This document shows, piece by piece, positions 1 through 8,247 of a stretch of DNA of 64,000 nt. Both the position numbers and the translations under genes were made by a program. This DNA is from Methylotenera_A sp049687015 (GTDB taxonomy: Bacteria; Pseudomonadota; Gammaproteobacteria; Burkholderiales; Methylophilaceae), in assembly GCA_049687015.1 (NCBI GenBank), contig JBAVIP010000077.1, positions 62,001 through 126,000 of the forward strand, read 5' to 3'. A model generated the notes under the pieces. That model did no database searches and was not told the origin of the DNA. It saw only the letters and a program-made list of their open reading frames with translations. How positions within the stretch are numbered: the first letter of the stretch is position 1; every line of letters begins with the position of its first letter.

Positions 1-3000
1 TCGGTAGCCATGCAAAATGCCTGAATAGCTTGCGTTGAAGGGTTTCGTAAGGAAAAATCAAAGCCCGTTAAATCGTCACCTTCCCATTTGTTGTTTATCC
101 TCTTGCCTTTAATTGCGGCTGCAATTGGTAAACCCAAAATATCAAAGACTACCTCTGTGTGATTGCCATTAGCATCGACCATCTCACCTGGCGCAAGCAC
201 GCGGTAATCAAATTGCGCAATGCTGCTTGCATTACCTAAGGCATCTGCACTTGAGAGAACATACAAATCTAAAGGATCATATTGAAGCGTGGTTTGATTA
301 CCAAAAGGGTCCGTGTACACTTCGGGCAAATAAAAATGTTCATTAGCATCAGAGGCGAACCCTGCCGTACCCGAGCGCATCCAATACTGGTCAGCAAACG
401 ACGCATCAATTCCAGCACCTTTAATGTAACCACACTTGAGATAGTGCAGGTCTGTGCCAGAGAGAGTATCAAAGTATTGTTTTACTGTCTGGCTAGTAAC
501 ATCATCGATTTGCCATGCAAGCTTATCGTCTAATAAATTACCAGTAGCATCACGCTGCTGAAAAACGGCATCCAAAAGTTCACTGGTTAATGCTAGCTTG
601 TAGTCTTCATATTTCAAACCACGTGGCCCGTGTTGCCCCAAAGGCAGCACATTTGCAGGCGTGATTGGAACCCCACTGGCACCATCTCCATCATTAAAAA
701 ATCGTGTGCACGCATGTTCAACCAAACGCTGATGTGGCGTATTGGTTTGCGCCTGCTCATGATATTGCAGTGGTGTGAGGGTAATCTGGTCACTGACTGG
801 AATCGTAAGTTGATAAGCTGCAAAATCAGACAACACATATTTGCGCAGTTCATTGATGTCAAAGTAAACACTTGTAGGGGCTGGTAGCCCTGTAATTTCA
901 TAAGTTTTAACTTCATATGGCAAACGCAAACGATAGTGTTTTATAGGTGCGCCCTGCCCCTGATCTTTCAATATCACATCTTGGGTGTAGTGAATTTCAG
1001 AATAGACAATATGTGCTGGCTCTTGCACATCATCAATAAAGCTTTTGATAGCAGAACCTATGTTGTTAGGTAATCCGGTATGTTGGCCTAGGATGACACG
1101 ACCATAAGTGACTGCTAGCGATTGTTGTGGGTTGCCATGATTATCATGTCTTAAATTAAACGTATGCGAGATGCGAGGGTCTGGAGTAACTTTAGTGTTG
1201 GGTAGTTTAGGAAGTTCAAGCTCGTAATAATAAGAAAGAGCTTCACTCTCAGTGACTAGAAACACCGCATGTTTATTCTCACCACGTTTTTGAATTCGCT
1301 GAATATTGCAGTTATGAGTGGTAGCAGAGTATATTCGTACTGGCTTTTCAACCTTCCTTCCTAAGTCATCAACATCTAATTCATAACTCTCTTGCCGCAA
1401 TACCATGCCTTTGCAGGCGCGTAGTGCCTCACGCCACTCTTCGGCAGTTAAATCAGGCGGTAGCTCCGGCTCACATAATTTCCTTTCTTTAAATACGCTT
1501 TGATTTAGTTGATTTTTATATTTCTCAGGAAAATATTCAGCCGCAAATTGATCAAGAATACGTTTTCGATCAATCGCGGCGCCTGTGTGATACCAAGTGA
1601 CAGATTTTATTGGCGGCTGGAAAAGCTTTTGGTCATTAGTAATGTAAGGACTAGCAATATTGCCTTTAAGAAACTCTCCGTAGTCCTCAACATCAACTTG
1701 TTCAACCCGACCAAAGCCGCGGAACTCTCTTTCAGCGCCATCAAAATAACCATGATGATAACTATATTGACTGCCGAACTCTGTACCCCGCCAATAATCT
1801 TTAACGATTACTTTACTTACGCAATGAACTGGGAAAGGCAGTTTTGTGATCCATGGTGTACCAGCAAGCTTGTCTTGAATATAAAACTTAGTGGATGGCG
1901 TATATTCAATTGTGGTGATAGCACCTAGGTTATTGTCTGTCTCCTTTAACAGGTGCGGCTTTCCTTCAGCCATCAGATTGATGTATCGCACAGGATGAGC
2001 CGCATCAGCAGGCAGATGGGAGTTCCATACTAAGCATGCGGTGCCTGAACCAAACAAATCGGCCACTTGAACCGCGCCAATATTTTCTGTTGCAACTGGT
2101 ATGTTGATTAGAAATGCATTACTTAAACTATTGCCACTTCGATTGAAGTATAAATTTGCGCCATCGCCTCCAAGATAAATTATATCTATAGGACCACTTC
2201 CATCAATATCAGCAAGGCGAATGCGATGAGGGTCATACATATCTGAGTGGTCAAAAAGTGGGGAGTTATCTAAAGTAACTTTTTTCCCAAAATGGCCGTA
2301 ACCTATATTTGGCCAATAGCAAACTTCACCATTTCGAATACGTACAATGTCAGTCAGACCATCACCGCACATATCGGCAAGAAAAATGGATTGAGTTAGG
2401 TCTGCAAACACTAACGTTGGCCCATCATCCTCATCTTTTGCTTGTTTTACTTGTTGAGATGAGTCGAATCCGTGTTCATCCAGTGACTGATACCAAGTAA
2501 ATACATCTTGTTCGGTAATTAAAGCATCAGCATGTCCATCACCAGTTAAATCTAGGAAACGCAGGTTCTGGTCATTCCAATCAATGTTAGGTAAGGCTAT
2601 AAAAGGAACAAAGGATTTCCAGTTATCATCATAAGTGCGTTCATAGAAGCCTGGATTGTTACCGCTAAAATCCACGAGATCAATCTCGCCATTGCCCGCC
2701 AAATCCATTAGCTGTTGCCTACCAGATGACAAAGCTGCAAATGAAGGCTGGCTAGCAATTACTGTTGTTGGGCCAAAACTTGGAACACCCTCAGATTCAC
2801 CATAATTAGGTTTGTAATACCAAGCCCCTGCTTGCTCTGTAAGTACGCCAGATAAACCTTCGCCATTTAAATCAACCCACTGATAACCCGACCCCTGAGT
2901 GCCAACTGGTAAGTTTTCAAGTTGTGAAGCATCAACAAATTGGAACGTAGAATTAATTTTAGGTTGCGTGTATTTTAAGGTTAATTGTGGTAACTGACGT

Positions 3001-4097
3001 GAATGTAACGTGGAATTATCAACCTCATAACTATGATGAGTCACTGATTTAAGTTGGGTATAGCCCGGCTGTTCAGGGTTCCTTGTTTCAGCAAATTGAT
3101 AAAGGAAGTTGGTAGATTTAACCAGATAAGCTTCATTGCCTAACTCAGTAAAATGGTGAAACATTAATACACGATGACATAGGCGGTAAGTGCGTATCTC
3201 AAAACCGGCGCGATAATTTGAGAATGGATCATCTCGCATCGGCCATTTATGGTTTGGTGCTTCACCAAAATCAAACACAACCTCAAACATCCACTCATTT
3301 GTTGGCCACTTTGCTTGATCTAAATAAGAAACTGTATTTCCATACTGAATACGTTTTAAATAGCGATTTGCCGTACGATCTGCTTGTGTACGATTATTTT
3401 CACAGGCATTTATTTCAATATTTTCTGAATCTTCAGCTATATACTCATAGCGAATGACATTACCTTTATCGTCATGGGTTTCATCAAGCAACCATTGAAA
3501 AATTTGGCTATGATTTGTGGGATTAAATATTCGACTTTGCTCTGAACGACCAAACCAGCTTGTAATATTATCTTTACTGATCGTACGCCAAATACAATCA
3601 GCTGAATCAGCCTTATTAAGCCAACGCTCAATTAATGCAAAGCCACCTTCGATGCGAGGTCTATAACGATAAACTTGATATTCTTTGTTTTGAAATTTAA
3701 TTAATTCTTGTGACTTAATTTCATCAGAAGATGAGGATATGAGCGGGACTAAATCTTCAGCTCCTGAAAGTAAAAACACATCAGGTTCGCTCTCTACATA
3801 ACGAGGTAAGCCTTTATCAGTTTTGCGTGAAATAGATGCATGTCCAAGGTTCCAACCGAGTCCAAATATTCCGTTACCTGTACCTGAATCGTATGAAAGT
3901 GAAAGATTCGGACCAAAGCCTGCTCTGCCTGGTGATATCGCAATAGGCACAGTCATTGCGCCTGTACCAGTTACTGGATTGGCTGAGAACTTTTCTCCCA
4001 TGCCATGAATTGCACCACCTCCTTTGGGTAGCGAAATACTTGGCACAGAAACGCCACGCTTTTCACTAGCCGCATTTTTTTCTTCAGCTAAGGCCAT
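1..4097 (-). CDS. Tc toxin B subunit (SpvB/TcdB family), 3' end outside window
   Basis: The frame is open from the ATG at 4097 to the left edge, giving about 1365 visible codons and no stop. The N-terminus carries the SpvB signature SLPKGGGAIHGMGEKF followed by FGPNLSLSYDSGTGNG (residues about 22-75). Several FG-GAP/VCBS-like repeats follow between about residues 390 and 650 (VDLNGEGLSGVL, MDLAGNGEIDLVDF, LDLTGDGHADALI, ADIDGSGPIDIIYL). After them come the TcdB middle regions (FDGAEREFRGFGRVEQVD). In ABC toxins this subunit forms the shell that encapsulates the C-subunit toxin and docks on the TcA pore; that role is known for the family. The start is supported by an upstream GAAGGGGTGG in a 5' leader of its own. 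Whether a hypervariable Rhs/C domain is fused at the C-terminus cannot be seen. No TcA gene is in the window. Confidence 0.88.
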   Translation of the reverse strand, partial: MALAEEKNAASEKRGVSVPSISLPKGGGAIHGMGEKFSANPVTGTGAMTVPIAISPGRAGFGPNLSLSYDSGTGNGIFGLGWNLGHASISRKTDKGLPRYVESEPDVFLLSGAEDLVPLISSSSDEIKSQELIKFQNKEYQVYRYRPRIEGGFALIERWLNKADSADCIWRTISKDNITSWFGRSEQSRIFNPTNHSQIFQWLLDETHDDKGNVIRYEYIAEDSENIEINACENNRTQADRTANRYLKRIQYGNTVSYLDQAKWPTNEWMFEVVFDFGEAPNHKWPMRDDPFSNYRAGFEIRTYRLCHRVLMFHHFTELGNEAYLVKSTNFLYQFAETRNPEQPGYTQLKSVTHHSYEVDNSTLHSRQLPQLTLKYTQPKINSTFQFVDASQLENLPVGTQGSGYQWVDLNGEGLSGVLTEQAGAWYYKPNYGESEGVPSFGPTTVIASQPSFAALSSGRQQLMDLAGNGEIDLVDFSGNNPGFYERTYDDNWKSFVPFIALPNIDWNDQNLRFLDLTGDGHADALITEQDVFTWYQSLDEHGFDSSQQVKQAKDEDDGPTLVFADLTQSIFLADMCGDGLTDIVRIRNGEVCYWPNIGYGHFGKKVTLDNSPLFDHSDMYDPHRIRLADIDGSGPIDIIYLGGDGANLYFNRSGNSLSNAFLINIPVATENIGAVQVADLFGSGTACLVWNSHLPADAAHPVRYINLMAEGKPHLLKETDNNLGAITTIEYTPSTKFYIQDKLAGTPWITKLPFPVHCVSKVIVKDYWRGTEFGSQYSYHHGYFDGAEREFRGFGRVEQVDVEDYGEFLKGNIASPYITNDQKLFQPPIKSVTWYHTGAAIDRKRILDQFAAEYFPEKYKNQLNQSVFKERKLCEPELPPDLTAEEWREALRACKGMVLRQESYELDVDDLGRKVEKPVRIYSATTHNCNIQRIQKRGENKHAVFLVTESEALSYYYELELPKLPNTKVTPDPRISHTFNLRHDNHGNPQQSLAVTYGRVILGQHTGLPNNIGSAIKSFIDDVQEPAHIVYSEIHYTQDVILKDQGQGAPIKHYRLRLPYEVKTYEITGLPAPTSVYFDINELRKYVLSDFAAYQLTIPVSDQITLTPLQYHEQAQTNTPHQRLVEHACTRFFNDGDGASGVPITPANVLPLGQHGPRGLKYEDYKLALTSELLDAVFQQRDATGNLLDDKLAWQIDDVTSQTVKQYFDTLSGTDLHYLKCGYIKGAGIDASFADQYWMRSGTAGFASDANEHFYLPEVYTDPFGNQTTLQYDPLDLYVLSSADALGNASSIAQFDYRVLAPGEMVDANGNHTEVVFDILGLPIAAAIKGKRINNKWEGDDLTGFDFSLRNPSTQAIQAFCMAT

Positions 4098-4560
4098 GAT
4101 TTTGAGTCACCACCCCTTCAGTTGTTATTTTTGATTCTTTAGATTTCCACTACATTTATAGGATTTTCCAAATTCTAGTTTTTAACACTAATTAATTTAA
4201 CAGAATTTAAGGATAGTTGTTCATGAATTTTTTATTATCATAGTAACCACACCATAAACATTGAAATAAATTGCTTCAAATTTATTCATAGAATTTAGCA
4301 AACAATTTATTCTAGTAAAATATCTATAACAATCCCCCAAATTAGGTAATTTGTATAATTATTTGAGAGGAAGTAGGAGAAATTTCTAAACTGTTACTTT
4401 TTATGGGTATATCTGTATGACCGCTTATGGCCGAAAGTAGTCGGCCCTTCTTTTCAAATGCGCAAATTCTCAATCGCTGCATTCTCAGGGCGATGGGCTT
4501 CGATTGATACTTCGATAATTTGCGTATTCAATCATGATGGCACCCCCTTTCGTGCATAAG
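4098..4560. other. AT-rich intergenic region with a hairpin and a 16-codon ORF
   Basis: This gap separates the Tc toxin gene from the replication block; 4098-4380 is very AT-rich and shows no gene. A perfect 6-bp stem GGCCGA/TCGGCC lies at 4429-4446. On the minus strand a 16-residue ORF (MIEYANYRSINRSPSP, 4485-4535) follows an AGGGGGTG ribosome-binding-like sequence. It could be the truncated start of a former gene of the neighbouring element; nothing identifies it. Confidence 0.5.
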
Positions 4561-4773
4561 CTATTCCCGCCCATTCCCATCCATGCCATGTTGCTTTTCC
4601 AATAACTGTCTTAATTCTCTTTCAAAACCACGTTCACCCATTTCATCAAGATAAAGCTTTTTGAAGGCTTGAAATTGATGCTCAGGTAAAGATGATTGAG
4701 CAATGGTTAATACACGACTTTTACGTGCATTAAGTGCATCTTTAATCACATGAAACAGGCCTAAACCTACCAT
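4561..4773 (-). CDS. Small hypothetical protein downstream of the replication initiator
   Basis: A 70-residue protein, charged in its C-terminal half (EMGERGFERELRQLLEKQHG), with no signal peptide or membrane segment and no recognised family. Its start overlaps the end of the replication initiator gene by 7 nt, so the two are probably translationally coupled. The position suggests an accessory protein of the same mobile element, but no function can be assigned from the sequence. Confidence 0.5.
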   Translation of the reverse strand: MVGLGLFHVIKDALNARKSRVLTIAQSSLPEHQFQAFKKLYLDEMGERGFERELRQLLEKQHGMDGNGRE

Positions 4774-5840
4774 TCGCCCAAGCTCATTTCTTTAGCACGG
4801 CGATTTACATCTTGCTGCCAACTTAGTGGATCATGTATTTCAGTCACTATGTTTTGTAAATGTGTGAAAGCTTCATCCATATAGGACTTTTCTACTCCTG
4901 TGTAGAGCGCATCTATTGCAGCAACTCTTTTAAGGTAGCCATACACACTAATCCCAATATAGGTCAAACGTTCATCCAGTAGAGCCAGCTTATTCAAATC
5001 TCTTACTATCCCTAGCCCTTCCATTTGATTGACTCTTTCAATCAGATCCAACCAAAGAGGATGCATAGACCAGCGAGATTTATTGCTATCGTTAGTTTTA
5101 ATTCTTAACGTTGTATGTTCTTTCACCAGTAAGCGAAGCAAATCACCTTGTCTTTCGTTCAGATCTGCAAAAGAAGCAATGCCAAGTAAACGAAGCTGAT
5201 CTTTTCTGACTTGCCATTCAACACGCCAAACATCTTTGTCCATGCCCCATAGTTTAAAAAACCATGTCTTTTGACTTTTTTCGTTGATCTCATCCACTTT
5301 GTTATAGATGCGCAAAACAACATTATCCGTACCAAATTTCAAGGTTTGTAATACGCCGTCTTTACGATACTGGCTATCTTTCGTGGATTGCGAAAGAAAG
5401 TTGTTTTCATCAAAGTCTATTACTGGCAAATGGTAATCAAAAGCATAATCCACACGAGACAAGCGCTCGGGTTGTGATTGCATCATGCCAACGGAAGCCG
5501 CCCAATCAAGAAAACGCTTATGTAGCGCCAAAGCTCCAAAATGCCATAGTGCAATACTGCGATATTTAACAAAGAAGTTTGGGCGATTAAACTCCCCAAA
5601 CTGGATCATAAAGACATCATTCTCGATCACGAAGGGATAGCCGCTAGATGTGCCATGTGATGAAATGAGAAACTCCTCAGAACCTAGCTTTATTGGTTTA
5701 GGTTTCGTGGTTTTAGCACGCACCATTGATTCTTTTTCGGCAGCTAATTCGATAAAGTCGAGCTTGAAATCATCGGTAGGCAATAGATAGTATGCGCATT
5801 CGATGGTGTCAAAGCCTGAGATTAAGAATTGGAAAGACAT
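4767..5840 (-). CDS. Replication initiation factor-like protein (Rep_trans type)
   Basis: 357 residues. The pattern resembles the replication initiation factor family (Rep_trans, PF02486) used by rolling-circle plasmids, ICEs and filamentous phages. There is an early FMIQFGEFNRPNFFVKY strand region, then RLSRVDYAFDYH near residue 128, and LRIYNKVDEINEK near 178, where the YNK-type motif usually supplies the nicking tyrosine. DVWRVEWQVRKDQLR near 205 follows, with a helical C-terminal region after it. Such proteins nick one strand at the origin and prime replication. It lies between two small genes on the same strand, 4 nt downstream of the 106-residue gene. No coat, mobilisation or integrase gene is nearby, so it is probably the core of a degraded or very small element. 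The family assignment rests on motif pattern only. Confidence 0.6.
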   Translation of the reverse strand: MSFQFLISGFDTIECAYYLLPTDDFKLDFIELAAEKESMVRAKTTKPKPIKLGSEEFLISSHGTSSGYPFVIENDVFMIQFGEFNRPNFFVKYRSIALWHFGALALHKRFLDWAASVGMMQSQPERLSRVDYAFDYHLPVIDFDENNFLSQSTKDSQYRKDGVLQTLKFGTDNVVLRIYNKVDEINEKSQKTWFFKLWGMDKDVWRVEWQVRKDQLRLLGIASFADLNERQGDLLRLLVKEHTTLRIKTNDSNKSRWSMHPLWLDLIERVNQMEGLGIVRDLNKLALLDERLTYIGISVYGYLKRVAAIDALYTGVEKSYMDEAFTHLQNIVTEIHDPLSWQQDVNRRAKEMSLGEW

Positions 5841-5844
5841 TTAA

Positions 5845-6165
5845 TTATTTCTTTTTCTTACCAATTTTTTGATGAACCTGTGAATTTGCTTTATCAACTT
5901 GCTGTTGCGTAACTGTATGCATTTGTTGGCGTATATCATCAGGTAAATGATCATACAAAGAGTCAACTCCTACTTCAATCACCTGATTAATCATTGCAGA
6001 AACACTGCAATTAGCCATCTTTGCCATATTTTCAATAAGCATAAAATAGTAAATTGGGAATCGATGACTTCTTTGAACAGATGCAGAAACGCTCTCTGTA
6101 CTTGCATTACCTGAAAGTATATTTGCAAGATGTTCAGCTTTTGATGGTTCATCCTGTTTTTTCAT
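5845..6165 (-). CDS. Small RHH-like DNA-binding protein of the replication block
   Basis: 106 residues. The centre (FPIYYFMLIENMAKMANCSVSAMINQVIEVGVDSL, residues about 37-71) reads as a short strand, a helix, a turn and a second helix with the hydrophobic spacing of ribbon-helix-helix or plasmid copy-control repressors. The C-terminus is strongly basic (QKIGKKKK). It is the first gene of the unit and ends 4 nt before the replication initiator. The 110 bp upstream of it hold four WTTGGGTT-like repeats, plausible operator or iteron sites. Function is inferred from context. Confidence 0.5.
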   Translation of the reverse strand: MKKQDEPSKAEHLANILSGNASTESVSASVQRSHRFPIYYFMLIENMAKMANCSVSAMINQVIEVGVDSLYDHLPDDIRQQMHTVTQQQVDKANSQVHQKIGKKKK

Positions 6166-6177
6166 AGCACAAATCCT

Positions 6178-6274
6178 ATTGGGTTTTTAATGTAACTTAT
6201 ATTGGGTTACAAATTTAAACCCAAATATGGAATGTGTCAATAGGTAATTTTGACTAGCTTTTTTGTTTGGGTTT
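6178..6274. repeat. Iteron-like ATTGGGTT repeats upstream of the replication block
   Basis: Four related motifs: ATTGGGTTT at 6178-6186, ATTGGGTTA at 6201-6209, the inverted AAACCCAAAT at 6217-6226 and GTTTGGGTTT at 6265-6274. They occupy the region between the divergent RHH-like gene and the KAP NTPase gene. They could be Rep-binding iterons or an operator for the small RHH-like protein. Confidence 0.5.
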
Positions 6275-6300
6275 ATTAAGCTATTATGTGTTTATGTATT

Positions 6301-6330
6301 TATAGCCCCCCGTGTTACATGAACGGGGAT
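6301..6330 (+). repeat. Hairpin repeat, copy 1 (loop GTTACATGA)
   Basis: Stem CCCCGT (6308-6313) and ACGGGG (6323-6328) enclose the 9-nt loop GTTACATGA. A near-identical element with the same loop, orientation and ATAGCCCC flank occurs at 25115-25142. This copy sits 60 nt upstream of the KAP NTPase start. There is no T-run, so it is not a typical terminator. Confidence 0.7.
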
Positions 6331-6389
6331 TAAATTCTAAATAGCTCAGCCCTTAAACATAAGCCAACTATAAAAATGGAACAAACCAA

Positions 6390-8066
6390 ATGTCTATTGA
6401 AGTTATTAAGACGCAAATTGAAAGGTTTTTAGCCAGCGATGTTCCAGAAGTCTTGGCTATCAAAGGTGCTTGGGGTATTGGAAAAACATATTCGTGGAAA
6501 AAGTATCTTGAGGAAGGTAAGACTCAGAAAAAAATTTCACTAGAAAAATATTTGTATGTCTCTTTATTTGGAATTAACTCTTTGGATGCACTTAAACAAG
6601 CAATTTTTGAGTGTGTTGTAAGTCGAGAATTGATAGGCACTGAGCCGAGCATTGAAACATTCAAAGCTAATTTTACTGCAGTATCAAGCTCCTTTGGGAG
6701 AAAGGCTCTAGATACTTTTGCTAACCTTCCTGTGGTTAGAAATTTTACATCTACGATTGACTCACTATCTTTTTTATCATTAAGTAAAACTTTAATTTGC
6801 ATTGATGACCTTGAAAGAAGGGGCTCTAAATTAGAAATTAAAGATGTACTCGGCTTAGTTTCTCAATTAAAAGAACAGAAAAAGTGCAAAATAGTATTGC
6901 TACTAAACGATGGAGAAGATGGACTTGATGACTATCTTAAATTTCGCGAGAAAATTGTAGATATAGAATTAAAGTTTGCACCCTCAGCTTCAGAGTGTGC
7001 TGCAATTGCTTTTGATACACAAAGTGATGTGCACGTTACTTTACGAGAGTTATCAGAAAAGCTAGACATTAGAAATATTCGAATCCTTAAAAAAATAGAA
7101 CGGCTCGTTAACCTTGCACTCCCCTTCTCTAATGATTATGAGAAGGAAATTAAGCATCAATTCATTCATTCGCTTACATTATTTACTTGGTGTTATTTCA
7201 ATTCTAATAAGGAAGCTCCAACTTTAGATTTTGTCACTAATTTGGGATATAGTTTTTATGGCATTGGAGAGGATAAAGATGAAAGCGATGAACATAAGAA
7301 ATGGAAAGCATTGCTTGAAAAATATGATTATCAGCTCACAGATGAGCTTGACTTAGTTCTCGCAGAAGCTGTCCGTACTGGATATTTCATAGAAGATAAT
7401 TTAAAACTAGCGGCAACGAATAAAAATGAACAGGTGCTTGCAGAGAAATCAGACAACTCATTCAGCGAAGCTTGGAACTTATTTCATGACACCTTTGCGA
7501 ATAATCAAGAAGATGTTATTGAGGCTATATATAAAAGCTTTAAATCAAATGCAAAAAATATTACACCTAACAATTTAAATGGCACAGTTAATTTATTTCG
7601 TGAACTAGGAGAGCAAGAAAAAGCCTCTGAATTAATTGATTACTATATTAAATTGAGAAGTGAAGAAATTGATTTATTCGATCCAGAAAAAGAAAATTTT
7701 TTCGGAGACACCATAGATAAAGAGGTTCTGAAAAAGTTTGAAGTTGCATTTTCCAAGCTGATAAAAACTGAAAGTGCCAAGCAAGTCTTAGAACGACTAG
7801 CAGGCAAAAATGGCTGGAATCAAAAAGATGAAGTTATACTTGCAAACACTTCAGTAGACGAGTACTACCATTTATTCAAATCCGAAACGGGACGACATCT
7901 CTCCTCTTACGTTAGAGCTTGTTTACAGTTCGGACAATTTGCAAACCCTAGTGAGCAGCATATTATTATTGCTAGTAGAGCAAGAGAAGCTTTACTAAGA
8001 ATTGCTGCCGAGAGCGGGATTAATCGTCGAAGAGTCAAGAAATATGGAATTAGCCTGAGAACCTGA
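6390..8066 (+). CDS. KAP-type P-loop NTPase
   Basis: 558 residues. The N-terminus has a clear Walker A motif (GAWGIGKT, about residues 26-33) and a Walker B/sensor segment LICIDDLERRG (about 134-144), the combination typical of KAP-family and STAND-like NTPases. A long C-terminal half (about 200-558), mostly helical and charged, has no recognised domain. No transmembrane segment is evident, unlike many KAP proteins. The gene is monocistronic, divergent from the replication block, AT-rich, and preceded by the hairpin repeat. KAP NTPases such as PifA of plasmid F can exclude phages, and the accessory setting makes a defence role plausible. That role is inference; nothing in the sequence proves it. 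The start ATG follows a weak ribosome-binding site, and no better alternative start was seen. Confidence 0.7.
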   Translation: MSIEVIKTQIERFLASDVPEVLAIKGAWGIGKTYSWKKYLEEGKTQKKISLEKYLYVSLFGINSLDALKQAIFECVVSRELIGTEPSIETFKANFTAVSSSFGRKALDTFANLPVVRNFTSTIDSLSFLSLSKTLICIDDLERRGSKLEIKDVLGLVSQLKEQKKCKIVLLLNDGEDGLDDYLKFREKIVDIELKFAPSASECAAIAFDTQSDVHVTLRELSEKLDIRNIRILKKIERLVNLALPFSNDYEKEIKHQFIHSLTLFTWCYFNSNKEAPTLDFVTNLGYSFYGIGEDKDESDEHKKWKALLEKYDYQLTDELDLVLAEAVRTGYFIEDNLKLAATNKNEQVLAEKSDNSFSEAWNLFHDTFANNQEDVIEAIYKSFKSNAKNITPNNLNGTVNLFRELGEQEKASELIDYYIKLRSEEIDLFDPEKENFFGDTIDKEVLKKFEVAFSKLIKTESAKQVLERLAGKNGWNQKDEVILANTSVDEYYHLFKSETGRHLSSYVRACLQFGQFANPSEQHIIIASRAREALLRIAAESGINRRRVKKYGISLRT

Positions 8067-8189
8067 AGAAAACAAAGAAAAGAAATAAGCGAAATTACTA
8101 GGGTTAAGTTTAATCAAATCGAGAGTAGTCTAAAAAATTAAAATCGATATTGTCCAGTTCTCTGCTTTGTCTGCACTGGTGAGCCAAAT

Positions 8190-8229
8190 AAATTAAAAAG
8201 CCCCGCAAAAATGTGGGGCTTTTTAATTT
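8190..8229. terminator. Bidirectional intrinsic terminator between the KAP gene and glgX
   Basis: The hairpin AAAAAGCCCC ... GGGGCTTTTT has A- and T-runs on both sides, so it can terminate the KAP transcript on the + strand and glgX on the - strand, which converge here. Confidence 0.85.
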
Positions 8230-8247
8230 CTAAAGCCTGTCAAACTG

